DNA from: Cardinium endosymbiont of Dermatophagoides farinae
Lineage (GTDB): Bacteria > Bacteroidota > Bacteroidia > Cytophagales > Amoebophilaceae
Assembly: GCF_007559345.1 (NCBI RefSeq)
Contig: NZ_VMBH01000001.1
Coordinates: 1,194,869-1,258,868 of the forward strand
Length of the DNA stretch: 64,000 nt
Reading direction: 5' to 3'
Made by a program: the position numbers and the translations under genes. Of the stretch, positions 9,534 through 19,030 are shown one piece after another; the stretch's first letter is position 1, and each line of letters begins with the position of its first letter. The notes below the pieces were generated by a model, which saw only the letters and a program-made list of their open reading frames with translations, had not been told where the DNA came from and made no database searches.

Positions 9534-9746
9534 AAGTAAAAAATATTTTTTCAGATCTTGGTTATCCTATACTACAAATGTAGGGTTCAGGTTACTGGGA
9601 TGGGTAATATGTATTGTTGCAGCATGCAAATAGATGGCCTTATGATTTTAATATCGAGCATAAATCAGCTATATTGCTACTGTTTATAGCAGCATGATTT
9701 TAACCTCTATAGTAGAGGTTGGCACTATCCTTTATTTGATCAAGGT

Positions 9747-10433
9747 ATGAAAAAATATATTCCAAATTGTTTATCTGTTTTAAACCTAATCAGTGGTGCA
9801 ATAGGTACCCTATTGGCTCTAAATGGGCACTTGGTCTATGCTGGTTATAGCATTTTTATAGGTGCTTGTTTTGATTTTTTAGATGGTTTTGTAGCGAAAT
9901 TGCTTTGTGCGCAGTCTGCCTTTGGCAAGCAGTTAGATGCATTAGCAGATCTTATTACATTTGGTATGTTGCCTGGGGCTATCCTTTATATGTTGATTAA
10001 AACATATGAAAGCTGTCCTTATCGTCCTTATGCAGCTTTGTTAATCGTTGTCTTTGCTGCACTTAGGTTGGCTAAGTTTAATGTGGATCCCAAACAAGTA
10101 GATCGATTTATAGGGTTGCCCACACCAGCTAGTGCCATCATAGTAGCTACATTGCCTATTATGTTAGCGCGTGCCCTTTATCCGCACTTGGTGCATGGGC
10201 TCACGCAACCCCTGGTGTTGCCTTTGCTAACCATGCTACTTTCTTATCTATTGGTTTCCAATATTCCATTTTTAGCTTTTAAATTTCAAGGGTTTTCTTT
10301 TCAAGCGAATAGGTCTCGTTACTTTTTAATAGCGTTAGGTGCATTATTAATAGCTGCTATGCATATTGAAGGACTTTTTTGTAGTGTGTGGCTATATATA
10401 TTATACGCTTTATGCAGTGCCAAGAAAAGATAG
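9747..10433 (+). CDS. pssA: CDP-diacylglycerol-serine O-phosphatidyltransferase
   Basis: PssA makes phosphatidylserine, the precursor of phosphatidylethanolamine, at the inner membrane. The 228-residue protein starts with IPNCLSVLNLISG, typical of bacterial PssA. It carries the CDP-alcohol phosphotransferase signature DG-x2-A-x9-G-x3-D-x3-D, here DGFVAK through GKQLDALAD, although the usual AR is AK. Several transmembrane segments follow. trpS begins 21 bp downstream on the same strand. Confidence 0.93.
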   Translation: MKKYIPNCLSVLNLISGAIGTLLALNGHLVYAGYSIFIGACFDFLDGFVAKLLCAQSAFGKQLDALADLITFGMLPGAILYMLIKTYESCPYRPYAALLIVVFAALRLAKFNVDPKQVDRFIGLPTPASAIIVATLPIMLARALYPHLVHGLTQPLVLPLLTMLLSYLLVSNIPFLAFKFQGFSFQANRSRYFLIALGALLIAAMHIEGLFCSVWLYILYALCSAKKR

Positions 10434-10454
10434 GTTTAATCAAGGATACAGCAA

Positions 10455-11447
10455 ATGAAAAAGAAAATCTTAACGGGTGATAGGCCAACGGGGGGGCTCC
10501 ATTTAGGTCATTATATTGGCTCTTTACAAAATAGAGTCAAGCTACAAACTGAGTATGACCAGTATATCCTAGTGGCGGATCTACAAGCATTAACCGATCA
10601 TTTTGATCATCCAGAAAAAGTTACCCAAAATATTGTTGAAATTGCCAAGGATTATTTAAGTGTTGGGATTGACCCTGACCAAACAACCATTTTCATTCAA
10701 TCTCAGATACCAGAAATTGCAGCATTAACCATTTATTATCTAAACCTTGTTACCTTGGGTAGGTTAAGCAGAAATCCTACTGTAAAAGCTGAAATGCAGC
10801 AAAAAGGATACAATGAGACTGTTCCGGTTGGTTTTTTTTGTTATCCTATTAGTCAAGCGGCAGATATTACCCTATTTCAGGCGGAGTTGGTACCAGTTGG
10901 GGCGGATCAACTACCCATGATTGAGCAAACCAATGAAATTGTTAGGCGTTTTAATAGAATCTATCACACCAACGCTTTAAAAGAATGTAAGGCTATTTTA
11001 AGTACAACCTCCAGATTAGTCGGTATAGATGGAAAATCCAAGTCCAGTAAGTCACTGGGCAATGCCATTGCGCTTGCTGATCCACCAGAGGTGATCAAAC
11101 AAAAAGTCTTTCAAATGTATACAGATCCTGACCATATTAAAGCCAGTGACCCTGGCCGTGTAGAAGGGAATGTTGTATTTAGCTATTTGGATGCCTTTCA
11201 TTATGATCAGGAAGCTGTGGAAGTTTTAAAAGCCCACTACAGGCGTGGTGGATTGGGAGATGTAGTCATTAAAAATATATTAAACGACAGTTTGCAACTT
11301 TTATTGGCACCCATTAGAGAAAAAAGGAATGGTTTGGATGCTAAAATGGTAAAAGCAATGCTCCATCAAGGCACCGAAAAAGCAGCTCAACTGGCTAAGG
11401 GAACGATAGCAATGGTACGAGAAGCCATGGGTATTACCGCTTTTTAG
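10455..11447 (+). CDS. trpS: Tryptophan-tRNA ligase
   Basis: A class I aminoacyl-tRNA synthetase that charges tRNA-Trp. The HIGH-type motif is GGLHLGHYIGSL near residue 13, and the KMSKS-type motif is GKSKSSKSLGNAI near residues 196-208. The Trp-binding region has VGADQLPMIE. The 330 residues match the compact bacterial form. It lies in a likely operon with pssA upstream and the GNAT gene 17 bp downstream. Confidence 0.96.
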   Translation: MKKKILTGDRPTGGLHLGHYIGSLQNRVKLQTEYDQYILVADLQALTDHFDHPEKVTQNIVEIAKDYLSVGIDPDQTTIFIQSQIPEIAALTIYYLNLVTLGRLSRNPTVKAEMQQKGYNETVPVGFFCYPISQAADITLFQAELVPVGADQLPMIEQTNEIVRRFNRIYHTNALKECKAILSTTSRLVGIDGKSKSSKSLGNAIALADPPEVIKQKVFQMYTDPDHIKASDPGRVEGNVVFSYLDAFHYDQEAVEVLKAHYRRGGLGDVVIKNILNDSLQLLLAPIREKRNGLDAKMVKAMLHQGTEKAAQLAKGTIAMVREAMGITAF

Positions 11448-11464
11448 GATAAAAAATCTATGCA

Positions 11465-11956
11465 ATGCATATAGACTATACATTTGATCCGAGCACTGAG
11501 GATGTAAACTTTTTAAGGCATCAACTCAATCAAGTAGCTGAAGGGTTTAAATCGGTTGATCCTTTTGGTTTTTTTATCAAGGATAAAGCCAAGCAAATTC
11601 AAGCAGGTGTGAATGGCTGTATGATCTATGGTGTGATTTATGTTGATCAACTTTGGGTGAATAAGGATAAAGCCAAGCAAATTCAAGCAGGTGTGAATGG
11701 CTGTATGATCTATGGTGTGATTTATGTTGATCAACTTTGGGTGAATGTTGATTATCGTAATCGGGGTTTAGGGCGCCAACTTATGGAGGAGGTACATGCA
11801 CTTGGTCGTAAGGAGGCCTGTTCCATGGCAACTGTTTGTACCGTGAGCTTTCTAGGTGCTCAGAACTTTTATGAACGTCTGGGTTATAAGGTTGATTTTA
11901 TAAGGTCGGGTTATGCAAATGATGCAAGCTGTGTATTTTTAAGTAAAAAATTATGA
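11465..11956 (+). CDS. GNAT family acetyltransferase with an internal 28-residue duplication
   Basis: The C-terminal half has the acetyl-CoA-binding motif YRNRGLGRQLMEE and the GNAT ending AQNFYERLGYK. The substrate is not predictable. Residues 39-66 and 67-94 are identical (KDKAKQIQ...DQLWVN), encoded by an exact 84-bp tandem repeat. Removing one copy leaves about 135 residues, which aligns naturally with a single-domain GNAT. The duplicated part would be the central strands just before the cofactor motif, so the product may be misfolded or altered. A collapsed or expanded assembly repeat is the alternative. Confidence 0.82.
   Translation: MHIDYTFDPSTEDVNFLRHQLNQVAEGFKSVDPFGFFIKDKAKQIQAGVNGCMIYGVIYVDQLWVNKDKAKQIQAGVNGCMIYGVIYVDQLWVNVDYRNRGLGRQLMEEVHALGRKEACSMATVCTVSFLGAQNFYERLGYKVDFIRSGYANDASCVFLSKKL
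11579..11746 (+). repeat. Exact 84-bp in-frame tandem duplication
   Basis: Two identical 84-bp units (11579-11662 and 11663-11746) lie inside the GNAT gene. The lack of any substitution between them indicates a very recent event. Confidence 0.95.
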
Positions 11957-11973
11957 TGTGTGGTGGGTGCACC

Positions 11974-12302
11974 TCATATAGCGCTTGGTTGCTGTTTGGC
12001 TGTTAGATCTTGATCTTTTTCTAGATTATCGATTAATTTTTGCACCTCTTTATCAGAGTTGAACCTCGTAGCGCATTCAAAAAGTCTTTAGCAGGTGTTG
12101 TTTTAAGTTTTCCTTTTCTAAAAAGTTGTGCATCCTTGAATGCTTGCGTAAGATTGGTCAAAATTTTCTCCTTAGCATCACCTTCATCTGTCTTATGTTT
12201 TTTGCCTTTTTTATGCAAACGTATGTGTTTGAGTAGCTCTAAATCTTTTAAAAGCTTTAGCGCATTGTCATTAATAATAAGGTCTATCGTTATTGTTTTC
12301 AT
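11974..12302 (-). CDS. Small basic hypothetical protein, antitoxin-like N-terminus, frame-shifted
   Basis: The first frame (89 residues from ATG 12302) begins MKTITIDLIINDNALKLLKD, resembling the beta-strand/helix start of many orphan antitoxin-like proteins. It loses frame at GGTTCAAC. One extra T in that TT (plus-strand AA at 12062-12063) restores RGFNSDKEVQKLIDNLEKDQ and a stop at 11974, giving about 109 residues. No toxin partner is seen beside it. A plus-strand open frame over the same DNA is considered a shadow. Confidence 0.5.
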
Positions 12303-12370
12303 AGTAACATTATGGCACGTTAGCGCTGCAATGGAAATAGCTTAAAAGTAGTTTTGTACCAAACAATTGA

Positions 12371-12433
12371 CTAATGCAAGTTATGAATTTTTTCTTTAAG
12401 TTGATCTATGGTCTCAGCAGATTTTCTATTCCT
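12371..12433. repeat. 63-bp imperfect direct repeat, left copy (flanks AAA-ATPase gene 2)
   Basis: Starts CTAATGCAAGTTATGAATTT and ends TTTTCTATTCCT. It matches 14394-14456 in the same orientation with about six or seven differences. The pair brackets the AAA-ATPase gene and its leader. Confidence 0.8.
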
Positions 12434-12447
12434 CGTGCGGTCGTCAT

Positions 12448-14298
12448 TTATTTCGATCCTACCTCTTGAAAATAACCAACGGGATTAATGGTAAAGTTTT
12501 TAGGTGGCATTACTTGAAACTCATTTTTATCATCTTTTTGATGCACTTCAACAGCTGCTTCTGTAATATTGAGTTTTATAGGATCATATTTTAGACCTAT
12601 AAGCACCTTCTTATAGCATAAATCATATTGCATGCTATAATCTTTACTATGTATTTGCTCCAGAGCGTATAAGGGTGATTTGTCTACTTTTAATTCAAAA
12701 ACATAGACAGTGCTTTGATCATTATATTGGTCCTCCATAATGATATCTGTACGGCCTATGCCACTATCTCTTTCAGCACTGGCCCACGTATCATAAGTGG
12801 TGTGAAAAGGACCATTAAGAAAAGAATATAAAGCACCCTGAAAGCTCTTTTCGGTTTTATCCAGAAAACGATAACCTGCCTTGGCCAAACAACCACTACG
12901 GATAACGTTAAGAAAAGCAACCCATGCTTCTTTTCTTAACGATTCTAAAATAGAAGCGCTATATATTTTTCCTGTTTCTTGTTGTTTTTGAGCTATAAAC
13001 CTAGATAAGGTCAGCTTTAAAGAGGACCGAACTTCCCTGTTAGGAAATTTTAAATAATATGTTATATTGTATACATTATCAAGCCCATCTATACATTCAT
13101 CCTCTACATGATCTTTGATAGGATCAAGACTCATGGTAAGGTAACCCGTTTGATACATTAATGGAAGTAAGGGTATCTCATGGATAGAGCAAGCTAAATT
13201 TTTAAATTCGTTTTTTTTAATTGGGAAACTATCTTTCTCCCAATTCATATCAAATCTATAAATATTTTGTTGTATCTGTTTTAGTAAGATGGTAGGGTTT
13301 CCTGAATTAGACCAATAATTTCCAAAGCCTTTTTCATAAAAAAATTTTAGTATAGAGTCTGGGTTATAGACCCCCTGCTTAATACTTCTTGCAAAATAAT
13401 ACCCGCTATAATAGTTTTTTAATTCTTGTTTTAATTCGTCAACTGTGTATTCTTTGTTTCCCCTATATTCTTTTTTTATGTTTTCTATAATTGCATGAAT
13501 ATTGTCTTCTTTTCCTTTAAAAAATAAGTTATTGATATCCTCTTCCGTATAGCCCAACATCTCTGCATAATCCTCATGCAAGGATATGTCATTAGCTGAG
13601 TTAGCCCCTGAGGTAAGGCCAGATAAGTGAAATTTAGTTACACCTGTTACAAAAATAAGTTTACAGTCCTTCTGACTTCCTTTTAAAACTCTGAAAAATG
13701 AACTAAGCACAGAAAGCACCGCTTCATACTGTTCTTTTTCACAAGATATTAATGGACTGTCGTATTCATCGATTAAGATAATGGGTGTAGGTTCGTACCC
13801 GTTATCTAGTTTTGTTAACGCATTAATCAACTTTTCTAGTGTACCCTCTAATGTTGGTTCACCTATAATAGGATCTATTTCATTTCTATCTATAGTATAA
13901 TTTTTAGCAAAGGCATATAATATGTCTATCAAGTTGTTTTGTAGTTTTTCTGAGCTATCCTTAGCCAGCTTTGAGAAATTCAACCAGATAACCGGATATT
14001 TTTTCCATTTATATGTTTGATCTCGATAAATAGCACATGTTTTAAATAATTCTTTATTTCCTTTTGCTATTTGGTCTATGGTATCTAGGAGTAGAGATTT
14101 TCCAAATCTTCGTGGCCTTGTAAAGAAGTAATATATGCCATTCGTTTTGAAGAGTTTGGTTATATAGGGCGTTTTATCTGCATACAACTTTTGTGCGATC
14201 ATCTCTTTGACATCAGCACTGCCAACTGGTATTTGTACACTTTTTTCTCCTTGTTGATTAGCTGTTTTTAGTGCTTTGTTCTCTTTTTTATACTCCAT
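12448..14298 (-). CDS. AAA-ATPase-like / PD-(D/E)XK nuclease domain protein (family copy 2)
   Basis: The 616-residue protein has the same architecture as the 3205-5031 gene. Visible motifs are VQIPVGSADVKEMI, the Walker A-like RPRRFGKSLLLDTI, the Walker B-like IILIDEYDSPLI, and a nuclease core with GIGRTDIIMED and VFELKVDKS. The region around 13560-13780 is almost the same as 4300-4520 at DNA level, which suggests recent duplication or gene conversion. The gene plus leader sits between 63-bp direct repeats, as expected if it arrived as a unit. Confidence 0.88.
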   Translation of the reverse strand: MEYKKENKALKTANQQGEKSVQIPVGSADVKEMIAQKLYADKTPYITKLFKTNGIYYFFTRPRRFGKSLLLDTIDQIAKGNKELFKTCAIYRDQTYKWKKYPVIWLNFSKLAKDSSEKLQNNLIDILYAFAKNYTIDRNEIDPIIGEPTLEGTLEKLINALTKLDNGYEPTPIILIDEYDSPLISCEKEQYEAVLSVLSSFFRVLKGSQKDCKLIFVTGVTKFHLSGLTSGANSANDISLHEDYAEMLGYTEEDINNLFFKGKEDNIHAIIENIKKEYRGNKEYTVDELKQELKNYYSGYYFARSIKQGVYNPDSILKFFYEKGFGNYWSNSGNPTILLKQIQQNIYRFDMNWEKDSFPIKKNEFKNLACSIHEIPLLPLMYQTGYLTMSLDPIKDHVEDECIDGLDNVYNITYYLKFPNREVRSSLKLTLSRFIAQKQQETGKIYSASILESLRKEAWVAFLNVIRSGCLAKAGYRFLDKTEKSFQGALYSFLNGPFHTTYDTWASAERDSGIGRTDIIMEDQYNDQSTVYVFELKVDKSPLYALEQIHSKDYSMQYDLCYKKVLIGLKYDPIKLNITEAAVEVHQKDDKNEFQVMPPKNFTINPVGYFQEVGSK

Positions 14299-14372
14299 AT
14301 CCTATTTTTTTAATTTAGAGGTATATAATCGTGTTGCAGACTGCAAGGTAGATGGTTTTCGTAGGAATTTAA
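14299..14372 (-). promoter_or_regulatory. Conserved leader upstream of AAA-ATPase/nuclease gene 2
   Basis: Shares CATCTACCTTG, CACGATTATATACCTCTAAAT and GATTAAATTC with the leaders at 5032-5101 and 63938-64000. It contains TTGCAG-T-CTGCAA, a perfect palindrome where the other leaders have a less symmetric version. Confidence 0.55.
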
Positions 14373-14393
14373 TCAAATTGTCGCTAATAAGGT

Positions 14394-14456
14394 CTAATGC
14401 AACTTATGAATTTTTCCTTTAAGTTGATGCATGGTCTCAGTAGCTTTTCTATTCCT
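14394..14456. repeat. 63-bp imperfect direct repeat, right copy
   Basis: Partner of 12371-12433. It overlaps the last two codons and stop of the carbonic anhydrase gene, so the ancestral site of insertion was probably the 3' end of that gene. Confidence 0.8.
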
Positions 14457-15066
14457 CTACATCCAATAAAACTTCATATCTATTTTTATCATTGGAATAG
14501 GTATAAATTTGACCAGTTTGGATATCAAAAAACCATAAATGAATGGTAAGCTTACCCTTTTCTGTTCGTTCTTTAATCCAGGGAAAGGTTATAGCATTTT
14601 GATAAGATTGCGCTAATGACAATTTGGCATAATCATCTGCTTGGTGTTTTTTAAAATCGGGCGTTTTGATTAAAGCAACCCAGTTGGTAATAAAATCATC
14701 TTGTTTTAAATCCTCACTTGCTAATAAAGCTTTAATGCCCCCACATTGGCTATGGCCAAGTATAATTAGATGCGCTATGTTAAGGAAGCAAATACCGAAT
14801 TCTAAAGCAGCACTTGTGCCATGATGCCTGGTATCCTTTTCATAAGGAGGTATAATATTGGCTACATTCCGCACAACAAATAAATCCCCCGGATCACACT
14901 GTAATATTAAAGCTGGATCTACTCTAGCATCACAACAGGCAATCACCATCACTTTAGGTTGTTGTCCATTCCGATGCAAGCCATACATAATAGATTCATC
15001 AGCATTGGTATATTTTTCTCTAAATGCTTTGTAACCTTTTAATATTTTTTTTAAATCATCTTCCAT
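14449..15066 (-). CDS. Beta-class carbonic anhydrase
   Basis: Interconverts CO2 and bicarbonate, supplying bicarbonate for carboxylases. The 205-residue protein has the zinc-binding set CCDARVDP (Cys and Asp) and HSQCGG (His and Cys), plus the typical VVRNVANIIPP. The length fits bacterial beta-CA. The final codons lie in a 63-bp repeat, so the native C-terminus may have been slightly changed. Confidence 0.95.
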   Translation of the reverse strand: MEDDLKKILKGYKAFREKYTNADESIMYGLHRNGQQPKVMVIACCDARVDPALILQCDPGDLFVVRNVANIIPPYEKDTRHHGTSAALEFGICFLNIAHLIILGHSQCGGIKALLASEDLKQDDFITNWVALIKTPDFKKHQADDYAKLSLAQSYQNAITFPWIKERTEKGKLTIHLWFFDIQTGQIYTYSNDKNRYEVLLDVEE

Positions 15067-15182
15067 AGGCTTTTTTTGATTTTTTGTGACTACTTGGGTA
15101 CCTTTGTTTTATAATAGGGCATATCCTTCTAAATTTTAGGTAAGGTAAAAAAAGTAAGCCTTTCCTGAAGGAAAAAGAAATG

Positions 15183-15325
15183 AGACCTTCTTCAAAACCT
15201 ATTTGTGATCAGCAGTTTTTAGGAGAAGCGCAGTCGAGCACCGCAGCATACTAAATGTATTTGAGGAGCATAGACAAGCTTCGACACCAAAATTGCCATT
15301 AGAAATAGGTTTTGCAGAAGGTCTA
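15183..15325. repeat. MITE-like intergenic repeat, copy 5
   Basis: Long form, in the divergent spacer between carbonic anhydrase and pdhA. It ends 22 bp before the pdhA start, so the pdhA promoter must lie within or next to it. Confidence 0.9.
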
Positions 15326-15347
15326 TGATCGCAATCTAAGTATAACC

Positions 15348-16376
15348 ATGGTCTCATCAACAATAGCTAAAACGGAATCTCCTGTATCGCCTATTGGTGA
15401 TCTTTCGTCTTTTTATGCGCAATGGTATGCGCTTATGTTGCTGATACGTAAATTCGAAGATAAGGCCGCCCAACTCTATGGACAGCAAAAAATCCGAGGG
15501 TTTTGTCACCTATATACAGGGCAAGAGGCTTGTATAGCTGGTGTGGTGACCGCATTGCGTCAAGGGGATAAATACATTACAGCTTATCGTGACCATGCCC
15601 ATCCTATTGCATTGGGAACGAGCCCGAATCATATAATGGCGGAACTCTATGGTAAAGCTACGGGTGTTTCTAAAGGGTATGGAGGCTCGATGCATATGTT
15701 CGATAAGTCGCATCATTTTTTAGGTGGCCATGGCATTGTTGGTGGGCAAGTGCCTTTAGGAGTGGGCATTGCCTTTGCTGAGCAGTACAAAAAAACAGGT
15801 AATCTCTGTATTACCTTTATGGGAGATGGTGCCGTACGCCAAGGTGTTACCCATGAAGCTTTTAATTTAGCGATGCTTTATAAGCTACCTATTATTTTTA
15901 TAATTGAAAATAATGGGTATGCTATGGGTACTTCAGTAGAACGGAGTTCTAATGTTACAGCACTCTATCAACTGGGTAGCAGTTATGCTATGGATGCAGA
16001 GCGTTTAGATGGATTATGTGTAGAAGCAGTACACCGTGCTGTAGAACGAGCAGCTGTAAAAGCTAGACAGGGCATACCCAGCTTATTGGAGTTTGCCACC
16101 TACCGTTATAAAGGCCACTCCATGTCTGATCCTGCTGCTTATCGTACTAAAAAAGAGGTAGAAGCGTATAAAGAGCAAGATCCCATTCTTAAGCTTAAAG
16201 CGTTGATGCTAAAAAAGAAAGTTGTAGATGAAGGCGCATTAGAAGCTATTGATCGAAAAGTCAAAGATCAAATTGCCCAGGCAGTTGCTTTTGCCGAGGC
16301 ATCTGCCTTTCCAGACCCAGCTACTGTTTATCAGTATGTTTACAAACAGATGGATTATCCATTTCTTCAGTATTAA
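15348..16376 (+). CDS. pdhA: Pyruvate dehydrogenase E1 component, alpha subunit
   Basis: E1-alpha binds thiamine diphosphate and decarboxylates pyruvate with E1-beta. The sequence has RKFEDKAAQLYGQQKIRGF and the phosphate-binding GGSMHMF. The ThDP motif is GDGAVRQGVTHEAFNLA through ENNGYAMGTS. The frame is open upstream from a TTG at 15312, but that lies inside the repeat. ATG 15348 (MVSSTIAK) is preferred, giving 342 residues. The beta subunit gene is not adjacent. Confidence 0.93.
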   Translation: MVSSTIAKTESPVSPIGDLSSFYAQWYALMLLIRKFEDKAAQLYGQQKIRGFCHLYTGQEACIAGVVTALRQGDKYITAYRDHAHPIALGTSPNHIMAELYGKATGVSKGYGGSMHMFDKSHHFLGGHGIVGGQVPLGVGIAFAEQYKKTGNLCITFMGDGAVRQGVTHEAFNLAMLYKLPIIFIIENNGYAMGTSVERSSNVTALYQLGSSYAMDAERLDGLCVEAVHRAVERAAVKARQGIPSLLEFATYRYKGHSMSDPAAYRTKKEVEAYKEQDPILKLKALMLKKKVVDEGALEAIDRKVKDQIAQAVAFAEASAFPDPATVYQYVYKQMDYPFLQY

Positions 16377-16381
16377 ATTTT

Positions 16382-17068
16382 ATGAAAATAATAGATATAA
16401 ATAGCATTCCTAGAAATCTTTCAGCAGACCATAAAGAAAAAGAAATAGTAGACCCTCCAAAGGGAGGTAAACGAAAATGGTATGTCATCGGCATTGGTCT
16501 AATCTTGCTTGCAGCGGCTGTGTACTTTGGGTTTTTGTATCTAAAGGAGTCCAAGAATGTACAAGCACAAGATGATGTTTTTCAAGCCATTTATCATTTT
16601 GAAGCCGGTGATTTTGATAAAGCGCTAAAGGGGGATGGGGTTAATAAAGGCCTTTTGGAAGTCATTAAACAGTATCCTTATACTGCAACAGCCAATCTGG
16701 CCTGTTTTTATGCAGGGATTGCCTATATGCACCAAAAAGAGTATGATCAAGTGCGTGCTTTTTTAAGCAGGTTTAAAGTCAACGATTATATTGTACAAGC
16801 CCGTGCTTGGTGTGTGATGGGTGATGCCTATAGTGAACAAAAAAACCATAAGCAAGCGGCTATCTATTATATGAAAGCTGCTCGTTATAAAGCAAATAGT
16901 GTCTATACACCTGGCTATTTGGTTAAAGCAGCTGTTGCTTTTGAAGCAGATGCGCAGTATAAAAATGCCTATGATTGCTATCAGGAGATTGTAGAAAAGT
17001 ATCCAATCTCTCGGTATGGTAGCGGTTTGGCTATTAAAGAGGCGAGTCGTTTGTCAGGGCTTTGCTAA
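16382..17068 (+). CDS. Membrane-anchored TPR protein
   Basis: The 228-residue protein has a cytosolic basic start, one transmembrane segment at about 37-57 and tetratricopeptide-like helix pairs from about 65 to 225. Repeated signatures include AIYHFEAGDFDKAL, ACFYAGIAYMHQKEYDQV and YDCYQEIVEKYP. The family resembles YfgM/BamD-like scaffolding proteins at the envelope. It starts 6 bp after pdhA and is followed by recJ after 25 bp. Confidence 0.8.
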   Translation: MKIIDINSIPRNLSADHKEKEIVDPPKGGKRKWYVIGIGLILLAAAVYFGFLYLKESKNVQAQDDVFQAIYHFEAGDFDKALKGDGVNKGLLEVIKQYPYTATANLACFYAGIAYMHQKEYDQVRAFLSRFKVNDYIVQARAWCVMGDAYSEQKNHKQAAIYYMKAARYKANSVYTPGYLVKAAVAFEADAQYKNAYDCYQEIVEKYPISRYGSGLAIKEASRLSGLC

Positions 17069-17092
17069 GTTGGATCAGTTTTTATTGCGCTT

Positions 17093-18802
17093 ATGCACAA
17101 ACGTTGGGTGATTCAATCTTTTAAGGAACCTGATAAGGTCGCAGGATTAGAAAAAGTGCTGGGTACGCCCGCTGCTATTTCATCCATTTTGGTCCATAGG
17201 GCAATAGAAACCTTTGAAACTGCTAAACATTTTTTCCGTCCCTCCTTGGCTCAGTTGTGTGATCCCTTTTTAATGCAAGGTATGGCACAAGCAGTCACGC
17301 GCTTGCGCCAAGCGTTAAGCAAAAAAGAAAAAATATTGATTTATGGTGACTATGATGTAGATGGCACTACAGCTGTGGCCATGGTGTATGATTTTCTTCA
17401 ATCATTACCTGGTGCAACAGTAAGCTATTATGTGCCAGACCGCATGAGAGAAGGCTATGGGGTTTCCATGCAAGCTATAGAAAAAGCATACCAAGAGGGT
17501 ATTCAGCTGATCATTACCTTAGACTGTGGCATAAAAGCCTATGCATCTATTGCCCAAGCGGTCGAAAGGGGTATAGATGTAATTGTTTGTGACCATCATG
17601 AAGTAGGAGCGGTCTTACCACCAGCTTATGCCATTTTAGATCCAAGGCAACCAAGTTGTCCCTACCCCTTTAAAGAATTATCAGGTTGTGGTATAGGTTT
17701 TAAACTCTTACAAGCTTTTTGTAAGCAATGCGGATTAAATCCTGAAATTCCTTATAGCTATTTAGACCTTGTAGCGGTTAGCACAGCTTGTGATATTGTT
17801 CCATTAGTAGATGAAAACAGGATTTTAGCTTACTATGGCATTAAACAGTTGGAAGCCAAACCTCGTCCAGGTCTACAAGCATTAATGGAACTGGGGCGTT
17901 TTGCTGCTACGATTACCATTTCTGATATTGTATTTAAAATAGGCCCACGGATTAATGCTGCTGGGCGCATGAGCCATGCTGCTTTAGCGGTTCAGTTACT
18001 TGTAGAAAAAGATATAGTAAAAGCCTATCATTTGGCTCAGTCTATTGACCAGCAGAACCTTTTGCGCCAATCGCTTGACCATACCATTACGCAAGAAGCC
18101 TTGGCTATGATAGAAAATAGGCCCCAGCAAAGCAAAAGCAATGTTCTTTTTAACCCAGATTGGCATAAAGGTATTATTGGTATTGTAGCCTCTCGTTGCA
18201 TTGAACAGTGGTATAGACCTACTGTGATTTTAACGCTTTCTGATGGCCAAGCTACTGGTTCTGCGCGTTCTATACCTGGTTATAATATATATGAAGCGAT
18301 TTCCGCATGTAGTCCGCTTTTACACCAATATGGTGGCCATGCTTTTGCTGCAGGGCTTACTATGCCACTAGCGCATATGGCTAGGTTCCAGAAAAAATTT
18401 GAGGAAGTAGTATCAGAAACCATAACGGATGATTTATTGATACCTCAGCAGACCATTCATGCCCTTATTCCCTTTCAGGCCATTACGCAGAAGTTTGTAA
18501 ACATTTTAATGCAAATGGCTCCTTTTGGTCCAGGAAATGCTACACCAGTATTTGCTAGTGAAAAAGTTTATGCCCGTAAATTTCATTTGATAAAAGAAAG
18601 GCATCTTAAACTGGAACTTTACCAAATAGACTGTATGCAGTCGTATGAAGCCATAGGGTTTGACTTGGGTGGCTACTTGCCACTTGTTTCAAGTGGGCAG
18701 CCATTTGCTATCGCCTATACGATAGGGTATAATTATTATTTAGGCAATAAATCTTTACAGCTTATAGTAAAGGATATTAAAAAAGGAGCATGTGTGGGTT
18801 AA
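17093..18802 (+). CDS. recJ: Single-stranded-DNA-specific exonuclease RecJ
   Basis: RecJ degrades ssDNA 5'-3' in recombination and mismatch repair. The 569-residue protein shows the DHH-family metal motifs YGDYDVDGTTAVAM, LDCG and VCDHHEVG, then DHHA1-type RINAAGRMSHA and GGHAFAAG, and the C-terminal PFGPGNATPVF. Length is as in the family. Confidence 0.96.
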   Translation: MHKRWVIQSFKEPDKVAGLEKVLGTPAAISSILVHRAIETFETAKHFFRPSLAQLCDPFLMQGMAQAVTRLRQALSKKEKILIYGDYDVDGTTAVAMVYDFLQSLPGATVSYYVPDRMREGYGVSMQAIEKAYQEGIQLIITLDCGIKAYASIAQAVERGIDVIVCDHHEVGAVLPPAYAILDPRQPSCPYPFKELSGCGIGFKLLQAFCKQCGLNPEIPYSYLDLVAVSTACDIVPLVDENRILAYYGIKQLEAKPRPGLQALMELGRFAATITISDIVFKIGPRINAAGRMSHAALAVQLLVEKDIVKAYHLAQSIDQQNLLRQSLDHTITQEALAMIENRPQQSKSNVLFNPDWHKGIIGIVASRCIEQWYRPTVILTLSDGQATGSARSIPGYNIYEAISACSPLLHQYGGHAFAAGLTMPLAHMARFQKKFEEVVSETITDDLLIPQQTIHALIPFQAITQKFVNILMQMAPFGPGNATPVFASEKVYARKFHLIKERHLKLELYQIDCMQSYEAIGFDLGGYLPLVSSGQPFAIAYTIGYNYYLGNKSLQLIVKDIKKGACVG

Positions 18803-19030
18803 ATAAATATGAAAGTTTGTCTAGTCCTAATCTTGGAACACGATTAGAAAAGCTTACCTAAACAGATAGAGGATAAAATATTTTTCTCTTGAAAAATGTA
18901 TCCATATAAATGGCTAAAAATATTGATAAATAAAAAATTAAACACTAGCTTAAAGGATGGTGGTTAGCTAGCATACTTACCGTTGCATAATCATAAAATT
19001 ATAATAAGTAACAACAAAAAATAATTTATT

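Noticed and set aside
12040..12345. Plus-strand open frame opposite the antitoxin-like gene
   Set aside because: Hydrophobic Ser/Leu/Phe-rich reading is the typical reverse of a Lys-rich gene.
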